DNA of 64,000 nt from Plantibacter sp. Leaf314. GTDB taxonomy: Bacteria; Actinomycetota; Actinomycetes; Actinomycetales; Microbacteriaceae. The notes beneath the pieces were generated by a model, which ran no database searches, was not told the DNA's origin, and worked only from the letters and a program-made list of their open reading frames with translations. Positions 34,144-42,105 of the stretch are shown here, in pieces. Position numbers and translations under genes: made by a program. Location: assembly GCF_001423185.1 (NCBI RefSeq), contig NZ_LMOB01000001.1:479373-543372 (forward strand), in the 5' to 3' direction. How positions within the stretch are numbered: position 1 is the first letter of the stretch; the number at the start of each line of letters is the position of its first letter.

Positions 34144-36311
34144 GCCGGGGAATCCTTCGTCGTGGTCGGTGCTTCGGGTTCGGGGGTGAGGGTGAGGACG
34201 CGGGCGGTGGGCGCCGCTGTCGAGACGGAGACCGTCAGCTCGCCGGACGGTGCATCCCAGCGCCAGGCCCAGCCGTCGGTCTCACTGGGGAAGAACGGGG
34301 CCACGACGACCTCGCGTCCGCGGTAGTGCGGCACGGGGATCACCACGGTCTCGGAGGCGCCGGGGCGACGCCACAGGCTGAGGCGCGCGCCGTCGGCGTT
34401 CCGGAGTCCCAACGCCACCCACGGGTCATCCCACGCAGGAAGCCCGAGTGGCCAGAACGGCAGCGACTGCTCGATGTCGGCGAGGACGAGCTGCTGCGCG
34501 GCGACCGCCTCGCGCACCAACTCGACCTCGACCGGCTCCATCCGGTTGAGGTATCCGGAGAGGTACATGCGGCCGAGGATCCCGTTGACGAGGGCGAACA
34601 CCATCGCTTCCCGGCCGGATCCGGTGAGTGGGTAGGCCCAGTTCCCCGCCTGCTCGGGGAGCATCGACGCGGGCGCGGCGGCTGCGATCGTCGCGTACAT
34701 GACGGGGTCCTGCTGATCGGAGGTCGACTGGAGGTGCAGCCGGGAGAGCATCGCCGAGTCCATTCGCATCGCGCCGGAGGCACAGCTCTCGAAGAGCAGT
34801 GACGGGTGACGCTCCTGCACGTCGTCGAGCAGATCGAGCAGCGCCCGGTTGTGCTCCAGGAGCCCTGCGCCGGGAGCCAGTCCTCCCGCGTCGGTGCCCG
34901 GACCGGTCATGGTGTTGGAATCCATCTTGATGAAGCCGATGCCGTGGTCCGCGACGAGGCGGTCGATGACACCGTCTACGTGCGCACGGGCGGCCGGGTC
35001 ACGCAGGTCGAGCAGGTGTCGGCCGTGCTCGGCGATGCGGATGCCCTCGCGGGAGAAGAAGGCCGATTCCGGGAGTGCGCGTCCCGAGGTCGCGAGCGCG
35101 AGGGGCGAACGGACGCCGATTACCTCGGGCTCCAACCAGAGTCCTGCGATCATCCCGCGTGAGCGGATGTGGTCGATGACCTCGTCGATGCCGCCGGGGA
35201 ACCGGCTCGCGGCCGGCAGCCACTCCCCGACCGTGTCCCACCAGTGGCCCTCGGCATACCACCCGGCATCGATGCAGAAGAGGTCTGCTCCGGCGTTGGC
35301 CGCCGCATCGATGAGCGGCAGCAGTGTCTCCGTGGTCGGATCCCCCATGAGCGTGTTCATGTAGTCGTTGAACACGATCGGGAGGGTGTGGTCCGCCCCA
35401 CGCAGGTGGCGCGTCGCTCGGCGCTGCTCAGTCAGCGCGCCGAGCACCTCGTCGACGCCGCCGTCGGCGAAGGCGACCGATGCCGGCACGGAGGTGAACT
35501 GCTCGCCTGATGCGAGTCGGACACTCCACTGGTTGTCCTGATCCGTCGGGCCGGTCAGCAGCAGATAGGCACCGTGACGCGTCTCGCCGAGCTCGTATCC
35601 CCAGGGCCCGTTGTGCTCGACCTGCCACGCCAGCGCGTATTCGCCGTTGGTCGCGAGGAGCACCGCGGTCGGCGCCTGCTCGCCACTCGACCACGACCCG
35701 CGGTTCGCGACGTGGATGCGACTGCGCGGCGGCTGGTGCTGCACATCGCGGTCGATGCGGGCGAGTCCGATGTCCCGGAGAGGCTTCGTCGTCCAGCGGC
35801 TCTCAGCGACCCAGTCGTTCGCCGCGGAGGCGAGGACGAAACCGTCGACCTCGGGGGCCGCGGTGAGGAAGGCCCCGGTGACGAACGTGGAGACGAAATC
35901 GAGGACGACCGGCTCTCCGGCGGTGACCTCCGTCCACGTGCGGAAGGCGCTGACTTCCGGCCGCAACTCGAAGACACTCGTGACGCTGAGACCGGTGTCC
36001 ACGTCCCTCTGCTCGATCCGCAGTGTGTGGTCGTCCTCGAGCCGGTGGGACCGATATCGCAGCCGTGCTCCGATGACCGTGTCGACGTGTCGGAAGCTGC
36101 CGGGGAACCGCCCGTGGCCGAACGCGGACACCTCCACGAGCGGCTGCCGCAGCGCCTGCCCGAGGATCGGGACGGCGCGGTCGACGCCGCCGCGCGACCC
36201 GATGCCGACGAGAGCGACCGGTTCGTCAGGACCCGACGCGAACGCCAGTTCCAGCGCCTCGTTCCCCCACCGGAGCAGGTGCTCCTCACCCGCGTCGTGC
36301 CGCTCAGACAC
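34140..36311 (-). CDS. Alpha-galactosidase, glycoside hydrolase family 36 (divergent subgroup)
   Basis: This is a 723-residue GH36 enzyme. An N-terminal beta-supersandwich (residues 1-300) precedes the barrel that begins IVFNDYMNTLMGD. The nucleophile is D464 in FIKMDSNT and the acid/base D532 in STSDQQDP. Other marks are IDAGWY at 347-352, LWLEPE at 391-396 and ESCASGAMRMD. The KMDSN and SDQQD motifs differ from the classical KWDxN and SDxxD of the other GH36 in this locus, so the two enzymes probably prefer different galactosides. It has no signal peptide. It overlaps the GH42 gene by four bases and the upstream ATPase gene by eight. Confidence 0.9.
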   Translation of the reverse strand: MSERHDAGEEHLLRWGNEALELAFASGPDEPVALVGIGSRGGVDRAVPILGQALRQPLVEVSAFGHGRFPGSFRHVDTVIGARLRYRSHRLEDDHTLRIEQRDVDTGLSVTSVFELRPEVSAFRTWTEVTAGEPVVLDFVSTFVTGAFLTAAPEVDGFVLASAANDWVAESRWTTKPLRDIGLARIDRDVQHQPPRSRIHVANRGSWSSGEQAPTAVLLATNGEYALAWQVEHNGPWGYELGETRHGAYLLLTGPTDQDNQWSVRLASGEQFTSVPASVAFADGGVDEVLGALTEQRRATRHLRGADHTLPIVFNDYMNTLMGDPTTETLLPLIDAAANAGADLFCIDAGWYAEGHWWDTVGEWLPAASRFPGGIDEVIDHIRSRGMIAGLWLEPEVIGVRSPLALATSGRALPESAFFSREGIRIAEHGRHLLDLRDPAARAHVDGVIDRLVADHGIGFIKMDSNTMTGPGTDAGGLAPGAGLLEHNRALLDLLDDVQERHPSLLFESCASGAMRMDSAMLSRLHLQSTSDQQDPVMYATIAAAAPASMLPEQAGNWAYPLTGSGREAMVFALVNGILGRMYLSGYLNRMEPVEVELVREAVAAQQLVLADIEQSLPFWPLGLPAWDDPWVALGLRNADGARLSLWRRPGASETVVIPVPHYRGREVVVAPFFPSETDGWAWRWDAPSGELTVSVSTAAPTARVLTLTPEPEAPTTTKDSPA

Positions 36312-37200
36312 GCGCCGGCGTCCGGTCCGCGGATTCCCAGGAAGCGGTGTGGTGGTTGTAGCAGACGGAGTTGTCGAGCAACGCCCGGTCCGGTGCCGCC
36401 TCGCTCGACACGACCTTGCCGACCTTCTCCGGGTCGGGCGCCGCGAGCGCGAGCAGCTTCGTGTAGTCGTGCTGGGGGTTGAGGATGACGTCGTCCGCCG
36501 GTCCCCGCTCGACGACCCGTCCGTGGTACAGCACCAGGATCTCGTCCGAGAAGTGCCGTGCGGTCGCGAGGTCGTGCGTGATGTAGAGGACCGCGAGGTC
36601 GTCCTCGCGCTGGAGTCGACCCATCAGGTTCAGCACCCCGAGGCGGATCGACACGTCGAGCATCGACACCGGCTCGTCGGCGATGAGCACCTGTGCGCCC
36701 GGAGCGAGCGCGCGGGCGATGGCCACGCGCTGCCGCTGTCCACCCGAGAGCTCGTGCGGGCGGCGTGCCGCCATGTCCTCGGCCGGAGTCAGGTTCACGC
36801 GTTCCAGCATCGTCAGCACCTGCTCGTGCACGGCTCCCGCCCCGGAGGCCCGGCGATGGATCCGGATGGGCCGTGCGATGTGGTGCTCGATCGTGTGAAA
36901 GGGGTTGAGCGAGGCGAACGGGTCCTGGAACACCATCTGCACGTGGCGTCGGTAGAGCGAACGGGGCACCGTCGCACCATCGTCGAGGGTCACTTCGATC
37001 TGGCCGGACGACGGGCGTTCCAGGCGCGCGAGCATCCGAGCGATGGTCGACTTCCCCGACCCCGACTCCCCCACCAGCGCTACGGTGCGTCCTGGGACGA
37101 GGTCGAAGGACACCCGGTCGACCGCTCGGAACGCCGTCCTCTTCAGCCCCTGCTTGATGGTGAAGTCCTTCGTGAGGTCTGTGACGCGGATCGTCGTCAT
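36304..37200 (-). CDS. Oligopeptide/oligosaccharide ABC transporter ATP-binding protein (OppF/DppF type)
   Basis: This is a 298-residue ABC ATPase. Walker A is GESGSGKST, the signature is [15 protein letters not shown], and Walker B is VLIADEPVSMLD. It has the MVFQDPFASLNPFHT Q-loop stretch of the Opp/Dpp family. The C-terminal extension has cysteine C281 in SVCYNHH, a remnant of the family's usual C-terminal region. I chose the ATG at 37200 because the homologous N-terminus starts there and it overlaps the preceding gene by four bases. Although the family is named for peptides, the glycosidase genes in this operon point to oligosaccharide import. Confidence 0.9.
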   Translation of the reverse strand: MTTIRVTDLTKDFTIKQGLKRTAFRAVDRVSFDLVPGRTVALVGESGSGKSTIARMLARLERPSSGQIEVTLDDGATVPRSLYRRHVQMVFQDPFASLNPFHTIEHHIARPIRIHRRASGAGAVHEQVLTMLERVNLTPAEDMAARRPHELSGGQRQRVAIARALAPGAQVLIADEPVSMLDVSIRLGVLNLMGRLQREDDLAVLYITHDLATARHFSDEILVLYHGRVVERGPADDVILNPQHDYTKLLALAAPDPEKVGKVVSSEAAPDRALLDNSVCYNHHTASWESADRTPARV

Positions 37201-38087
37201 GACGCATCCTCCTGTTCTTCGTCGACACCGGTCCGGATGAAGGCACCGCGGGAGCCGCTGAGGCTCGGGAACGATTGCAGCAGCCGCTGGGTGTATGGAT
37301 GCTCGGGCTCGCGGTAGATCTGATCCGCGGTGCCCAGCTCGACGATCTCGCCCTCGAGCATGATCGCGATGCGGTCGCTGATCTCGAGGAGCAGCGGGAG
37401 ATCGTGCGTGATGAAGATGACCGCGAAGTCGAGTTCGTCCCGCAATCGCACGATCTCCCGCAGGATGTCGCGCTGGACGACCACGTCGAGTGCGGTCGTC
37501 GGCTCGTCCATGATCATGACCTGCGGTTCGAGGAGCATCGCCATGGCGATCATCACGCGTTGGCGCATGCCGCCCGACAGCTCGTGCGGGTACGAGCTCA
37601 GTCGGGACCGGTCGACCCCGACCCGCTCGAGGACGTCGCCCGCCCGTTGGACACGCTCCTTCCTCGACAGCTGAGGCCGGTGCGTGATCAGCACGTCGCA
37701 CAATTGCGCCCGCACGTTCGTGACCGGATTGAGGGCGTTCATCGCCCCTTGGAAGACCATCGACAGCTTCGTCCAGCGGAACGTCCGTAGCTCCTCGTCC
37801 TCGAGCGCGAGGAGGTCGACGTCACTGCCGTCGCGGTCGTGGAAGGTGATGCTCCCCGAGGAGATCCGCGCCGGCGGCTTGTGCAGGCGGTTGATCGCAT
37901 ACGCGAGCGTGGTCTTCCCGCAGCCTGATTCTCCAGCGAGCCCGAGGATCTCCCCTGGTGCGAGGGACAGCGTCGCGTGCTTGACCGCTGTGACCGGGTG
38001 TTCGACCTCGTAGACGACCGAGAGGTCGTCGATCGTGACCACGGCCGGCCTGGTCGACCGTCGCGACGGCGTTTCGAGGAGCGTCAT
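37197..38087 (-). CDS. Oligopeptide/oligosaccharide ABC transporter ATP-binding protein (OppD/DppD type)
   Basis: This is a 296-residue ABC ATPase. Walker A is GESGCGKTT, the signature is LSGGMRQRVMIAMAM, and Walker B is VMIMDEPTTALD. The MVFQGAMNALNPV stretch and the C-terminal EHPYTQRLLQSFPSL segment are standard for OppD/DppD proteins. It forms the heterodimeric motor with the following gene product. Four-base overlaps join it to both neighbours. Confidence 0.92.
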   Translation of the reverse strand: MTLLETPSRRSTRPAVVTIDDLSVVYEVEHPVTAVKHATLSLAPGEILGLAGESGCGKTTLAYAINRLHKPPARISSGSITFHDRDGSDVDLLALEDEELRTFRWTKLSMVFQGAMNALNPVTNVRAQLCDVLITHRPQLSRKERVQRAGDVLERVGVDRSRLSSYPHELSGGMRQRVMIAMAMLLEPQVMIMDEPTTALDVVVQRDILREIVRLRDELDFAVIFITHDLPLLLEISDRIAIMLEGEIVELGTADQIYREPEHPYTQRLLQSFPSLSGSRGAFIRTGVDEEQEDAS

Positions 38088-39118
38088 GCCCGTGCCTTCC
38101 TGTCGGATTCAGAGCTTGCGCTGTCGCGCTTCGCCGTCGCACGCTCCAGCCGCGCGGCCGTTTTGGCCCGCTTCCGGTGCAAGCGGACGTTTTTCAGCTT
38201 GGGGTTGATGATCTCGTCGATGGAGAAGTTGATGAGCGACAGGCCCATGCCGAACAGGGCGATGATGAGACCGGGCGGACCGAACCACCACCAGGCACCG
38301 AGCGGCAGGGCGAACCCGTTCTGCGCGTAGAACAACATGGTGCCGAGTGTCGACGAGTTCGACGCACCGAGCCCGAGGAATGACAGGCCCGCTTCACCGA
38401 GGATCGCCGCGATGACGGCGAACACGAACTGGGACGCGAGCACCGGCAGCAGGTTCGGCAGGATCTCGACCGCGATGACGCGACCTGCCCGCTCGCCGGC
38501 GACCCGGGAGGCGGCGACGTAGTCCCGACTGCGGATGGAGAGCGTCTGGGCTCGGAGGACGCGACTGGATGCGGCCCACCCGGTGATCGCGAGCACGACC
38601 GCGATCGTCCAGAGACCCCGCTGCTCCGGTGGGACGAAGCCGGAGATCACGATCACGAGCGGCAGCCCGGGGATCACGAGGAACACGTTCGAGAACAGTG
38701 AGAACGCCTCATCGGTGAAGCCGCCGATGTACGCGCCGAGGATGCCGAAGAACGCGGACAGGATCGTCGCGAGCACTCCGACGATGAGCCCGATCTGCAG
38801 CGAGCCGGCTGTCGCGTACGCCAGCTGGGCGAAGACGTCCTGCCCGGTCTGCGTCGTGCCCAGGAGGTGCTCGGCACTCGGCGGCTGCAGACCGTCGTCG
38901 CGGATGGTCGTCGGGTCGCCGACGAGCAAGGGCCCGACGAGTCCGAAGAGCGCAATGCCGCCGACGAGGATGAGACCGACGGCGAGCCACGGCGTCATGG
39001 TCGGCAGCATCATCCGCCAGGCCGATCGCGGTTTCTTCCCTCGCTCGGCGGCGGCGGTCGCGAGGGCCCGTGTCGCGTCGGGCACGTTGGGTTCGGTGCG
39101 AGGAGCGAGGTTCGTCAT
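38084..39118 (-). CDS. Oligopeptide/oligosaccharide ABC transporter permease (OppC/DppC type)
   Basis: This is a 344-residue permease with about six membrane segments. The first, LAVGLILVGGIALFGLVGPLL, is followed by the family's periplasmic part ending HLLGTTQTGQDVFAQL. The coupling segment is SRDYVAASRVAGERAGRV. The N-terminus is a polar tail of about 35 residues, and the C-terminus is an unusually long basic tail (about 45 residues, rich in K and R) in the cytoplasm. The ATG at 39118 is preferred over an upstream in-frame ATG. It lies 64 bases after the OppB-like gene and overlaps the ATPase gene by four bases. Confidence 0.9.
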   Translation of the reverse strand: MTNLAPRTEPNVPDATRALATAAAERGKKPRSAWRMMLPTMTPWLAVGLILVGGIALFGLVGPLLVGDPTTIRDDGLQPPSAEHLLGTTQTGQDVFAQLAYATAGSLQIGLIVGVLATILSAFFGILGAYIGGFTDEAFSLFSNVFLVIPGLPLVIVISGFVPPEQRGLWTIAVVLAITGWAASSRVLRAQTLSIRSRDYVAASRVAGERAGRVIAVEILPNLLPVLASQFVFAVIAAILGEAGLSFLGLGASNSSTLGTMLFYAQNGFALPLGAWWWFGPPGLIIALFGMGLSLINFSIDEIINPKLKNVRLHRKRAKTAARLERATAKRDSASSESDRKARA

Positions 39119-39182
39119 CGGCTGAGTCCTTCCAGAACGATCGGCTGCGCCAGGAGTGGGACACACATCGTGCGCCCGGGCA

Positions 39183-40172
39183 TCAGACGCTCACCCGGGT
39201 GCGCGGGTCGATGAGCCCGTAGAAGAGGTCGACGATGAGGTTGGCCCCGAGGACGGCGAGCGTGATGTACAGGAAGATGCCTTGCATCAGCGCGTAGTCG
39301 TTGTTGGTGACCGCCGAGAGGAGCTTCGACCCGATGCCCGGATACGAGAACACCTGCTCGGTCACGATCGACCCGGACACGACGAACCCGAGTGAGATCG
39401 CGAAACCGGCGACCGACGGCAGGACCGCGTTCCGCGCCGCGTAGTTGCGGAGGATGCGCCCCTGGCTGAGCCCCTTCGCCTGGGCCGTGAGGATGTAATC
39501 CTCGGACAGCGTCGAGACCATCATGTTGCGCATGCCGAGCAGCCAACCGCCGAGCGACGCGATGACGATCGTCAGTGCGGGAAGGAACCCGTACTGCACG
39601 GCCGAGGCGATGAACTCCCAGGAGAAGCCCGGATCGAGGACGACGTCGTAGCCGCCCTGGGAGGGGAAGAGCTTGAGCGTCGTCGCGAACACGTAGACGA
39701 GGATCAGGGCCAGCCAGAAGTACGGCACCGCCGCGAGCAGCGTGGTCGCCGGCACGAGGGAGTCGAGCCAGGTGCCAGGCTTCCACCCCACGATCGCGCC
39801 GAGGGAGACGCCGATGATCGTCGCGAGGACGGTCGAGATGCCGACCAGCACGATCGTCCACGGGAGTGAGGTGCTGATCACCTCGGTGACCGGCGTCGGG
39901 AAGTAGCTCACCGACACCCCCAGGTCACCGCGGAAGACGTTGACGAGGTAGTTCCAGTACTGGAGGGGCAGCGGATCGGAGGAGTCGCCGCCGAGCAGGA
40001 GCTCGTAGGCCTTGCGCGTGTCCGGGGTGACGATGCCACCCCGTTGCTGCAGCTTGGCCAGCAGGATGTCGACCGGGTTGCCGGGCAACAGTCTCGGGAT
40101 CAGGAAGTTGAGGGTCAGGGCAGCCCAGAGGGCGACGAGGTAGAACCCCAGCTTGCGGACGAAGTAGTTCAC
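39183..40172 (-). CDS. Oligopeptide/oligosaccharide ABC transporter permease (OppB/DppB type)
   Basis: This is a 329-residue permease. Its N-terminus FYLVALWAALTLNFLIPRLLPGNP is the classic OppB/DppB start, and the coupling region is SEDYILTAQAKGLSQGRI. A late segment reads VLGANLIVDLFYGLIDPRTRV, the expected end. It lies 64 bases after the binding-protein gene and is cotranscribed with the rest of the importer. Confidence 0.92.
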   Translation of the reverse strand: MNYFVRKLGFYLVALWAALTLNFLIPRLLPGNPVDILLAKLQQRGGIVTPDTRKAYELLLGGDSSDPLPLQYWNYLVNVFRGDLGVSVSYFPTPVTEVISTSLPWTIVLVGISTVLATIIGVSLGAIVGWKPGTWLDSLVPATTLLAAVPYFWLALILVYVFATTLKLFPSQGGYDVVLDPGFSWEFIASAVQYGFLPALTIVIASLGGWLLGMRNMMVSTLSEDYILTAQAKGLSQGRILRNYAARNAVLPSVAGFAISLGFVVSGSIVTEQVFSYPGIGSKLLSAVTNNDYALMQGIFLYITLAVLGANLIVDLFYGLIDPRTRVSV

Positions 40173-40236
40173 GACGTCCCTCCCCCGTGCCGCGTTTCCT
40201 GCTTGTGCTCCTGCTCCTGCTCAGCGGCGATCATCG

Positions 40237-41940
40237 TCACTTCCCCGTCGGCTTCAGTGCCTTGAAGATCTCCGCGTTGTCCGGAGATGCCCAGATCGCG
40301 GGGAAGGCGTACAGGTTGTCGAGCGTCGGCCAGCCGGTGAACTTCTCACTGTGGAACTCGCTGGTCGTCCCTCCGGTCATGATCGGGATGTACGGCATGT
40401 CCGCGACGATCTTCGCCTGGATGATGTCGAACTGCGCTTGACGTGCCGCGGTGTCGCTCGGGTTGGTCGCCTTCAGGACGGCCAGCGCGGCGTCGACCTC
40501 TGGGTCGCTGAAGCGGGCGATGTTCTGCGGCGCGATCTCACCGACGGGTGCCGTGAACGCGGAGTTGAAGTACTTGTCGTACAGGTAGTACGGGTCGGAA
40601 GCGGCACCCTGACCGAGGGAGTCGATCGCGAGCTGGTAGTTGCCCTTGCCCTTCTTGTCCGTCCACTCGTTCCACGAGGACTGCGCCACCTTGAGCTCGA
40701 TGCCGGCCGCCTTCAGCTGCTGCGACATGGTGTCGATGGCGGTGATGTAGTCGGTCCAACCGGTGACGACCTCGACGGTGAGCGACAGCTTCGTGCCGTC
40801 CTTCTCGTAGATGCCGTCGGAGCCCTTCGACCAGCCCGCGCCCTCCAGCAGACCGGCGGCCTTCGCCGTGTCGGGGGTGTTCGGCGCGACGGGCTCGGCG
40901 ATCGCCGGGGAGATCAGGTCCTGCTGGGTGGTGGTCAGCGCGAAGGTCGGTGAGATGTCGCTCGCGGTGTTCTGGAAGGCGAGCGAGTTCATCTGGTCGC
41001 GGTTCAGTGCTGAGTAGATCGCCTGCCGGACAGCCGGGTCGGTCTGCGGGCCGGCGCAGCCGAGCGCGGTACTCGAGCAGGTGAGCAGCGCCATCTGGTT
41101 CTGCGGGATCGTGATGGCCTCGTACCCGGGGTAGGTCGTGGACACGTTCTCGATGTCCGGCACCGGGCCGGTCTGCCAGTCGATCGACCCTGCCGCGAGC
41201 GCGTCGGCGCCCGCGGTGTTGCCAGAGAGCGAGAGGTAGCGGACCGCCTTCACGGCCGGCTCGCCGTCCCAGTACTTCGGGTTCGCGACCAGCGTGAAGG
41301 CTTGGGCTTTGAAGTTGCCGAGGGTGTACGGACCGGTGCCGACCGGCTTCTCCATGACGTCGGTCGTCGGGTCGGTGTCCTTCCAGATGTGCTCCGGAAC
41401 GATCGGGGTGCGTCCGAGGAGCGTCGGTCCGCTCACGAAGGCCGGGTGGTCCCAGGTGAACACGACGTGCGTGTCATCGGTCGCCTCCACGGTCCCGTCG
41501 AAGCCACCGGTGTTGATCGACGGGGTCTTCAGCAGGAGGTCGAAGGTGAAGGCGACGTCCTTCGCGGTGAACGGCTTACCGTCGGACCAGGTCGCGCCGT
41601 CGCGGACGGTGACCGACAACTGCGTGCCGTCGTCGTTCCACGTGTACTCGGTGCCGAGGAGCGGCTTGTACGGGTCCGTGTTGACGTTGGTCACGAAGAA
41701 GAGCGACTCGTAGATGGTGCCGATGCCGCCGATCTGCGAGGGCGAGTACGGGTTGAAGTTGATCTGGTAGTCGCCCGACTGGCCGGTGTAGGCGACGAGC
41801 GTGTCGGACGCTGAGGCCGAACCGCTCGATCCGCTCGACGGAGAGCAGCCGGAGAGGAGGAGTGCTGCCGCGGCGGCCGCGACGGCACCCACGACCCAGG
41901 TGCGGCGACGGGGCCGGGAGCCCGTGGTACTGAGGAACAT
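40237..41940 (-). CDS. ABC transporter substrate-binding lipoprotein, family 5 (SBP_bac_5)
   Basis: This is a 567-residue extracytoplasmic solute-binding protein of the oligopeptide/oligosaccharide type. A lipoprotein signal with lipobox LSGC lies at about 29-32, followed by a serine/glycine linker. The mature protein shows family blocks such as RDGATWSDGKPFTAKDVAFTF-like and VGTGPYTLGNF. An AAAGGA site fixes the ATG at 41940. Because it heads an operon ending in alpha- and beta-galactosidases and is divergent from another alpha-galactosidase, its ligand is probably a galactose-containing oligosaccharide. The family assignment is firm and the ligand is inferred. Confidence 0.9.
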   Translation of the reverse strand: MFLSTTGSRPRRRTWVVGAVAAAAAALLLSGCSPSSGSSGSASASDTLVAYTGQSGDYQINFNPYSPSQIGGIGTIYESLFFVTNVNTDPYKPLLGTEYTWNDDGTQLSVTVRDGATWSDGKPFTAKDVAFTFDLLLKTPSINTGGFDGTVEATDDTHVVFTWDHPAFVSGPTLLGRTPIVPEHIWKDTDPTTDVMEKPVGTGPYTLGNFKAQAFTLVANPKYWDGEPAVKAVRYLSLSGNTAGADALAAGSIDWQTGPVPDIENVSTTYPGYEAITIPQNQMALLTCSSTALGCAGPQTDPAVRQAIYSALNRDQMNSLAFQNTASDISPTFALTTTQQDLISPAIAEPVAPNTPDTAKAAGLLEGAGWSKGSDGIYEKDGTKLSLTVEVVTGWTDYITAIDTMSQQLKAAGIELKVAQSSWNEWTDKKGKGNYQLAIDSLGQGAASDPYYLYDKYFNSAFTAPVGEIAPQNIARFSDPEVDAALAVLKATNPSDTAARQAQFDIIQAKIVADMPYIPIMTGGTTSEFHSEKFTGWPTLDNLYAFPAIWASPDNAEIFKALKPTGK

Positions 41941-42030
41941 CGTTGATCCTTTCCCAGGGCGTTGACCGCGGGATGCAGTCGACGCCGACTTCGTGGTGGG
42001 GGTGGATATTTCCACCCGACACGTCCATTG

Positions 42031-42042
42031 TTACTTAGGTAA
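42031..42042. promoter_or_regulatory. Candidate ROK operator between importer and alpha-galactosidase genes
   Basis: The sequence ttacttaggtaa is an AT-rich imperfect dyad (five of six pairs) in an otherwise GC-rich region. It is centred between the divergent binding-protein and GH36 genes. The element ttacttaacgtga in front of the ROK gene resembles it. Confidence 0.4.
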
Positions 42043-42105
42043 ATTATGTGCGTCAAGCACTTCGGGCGAACTCGTCCCGATCCGACGCCGCACCGAAAGG
42101 GCCTC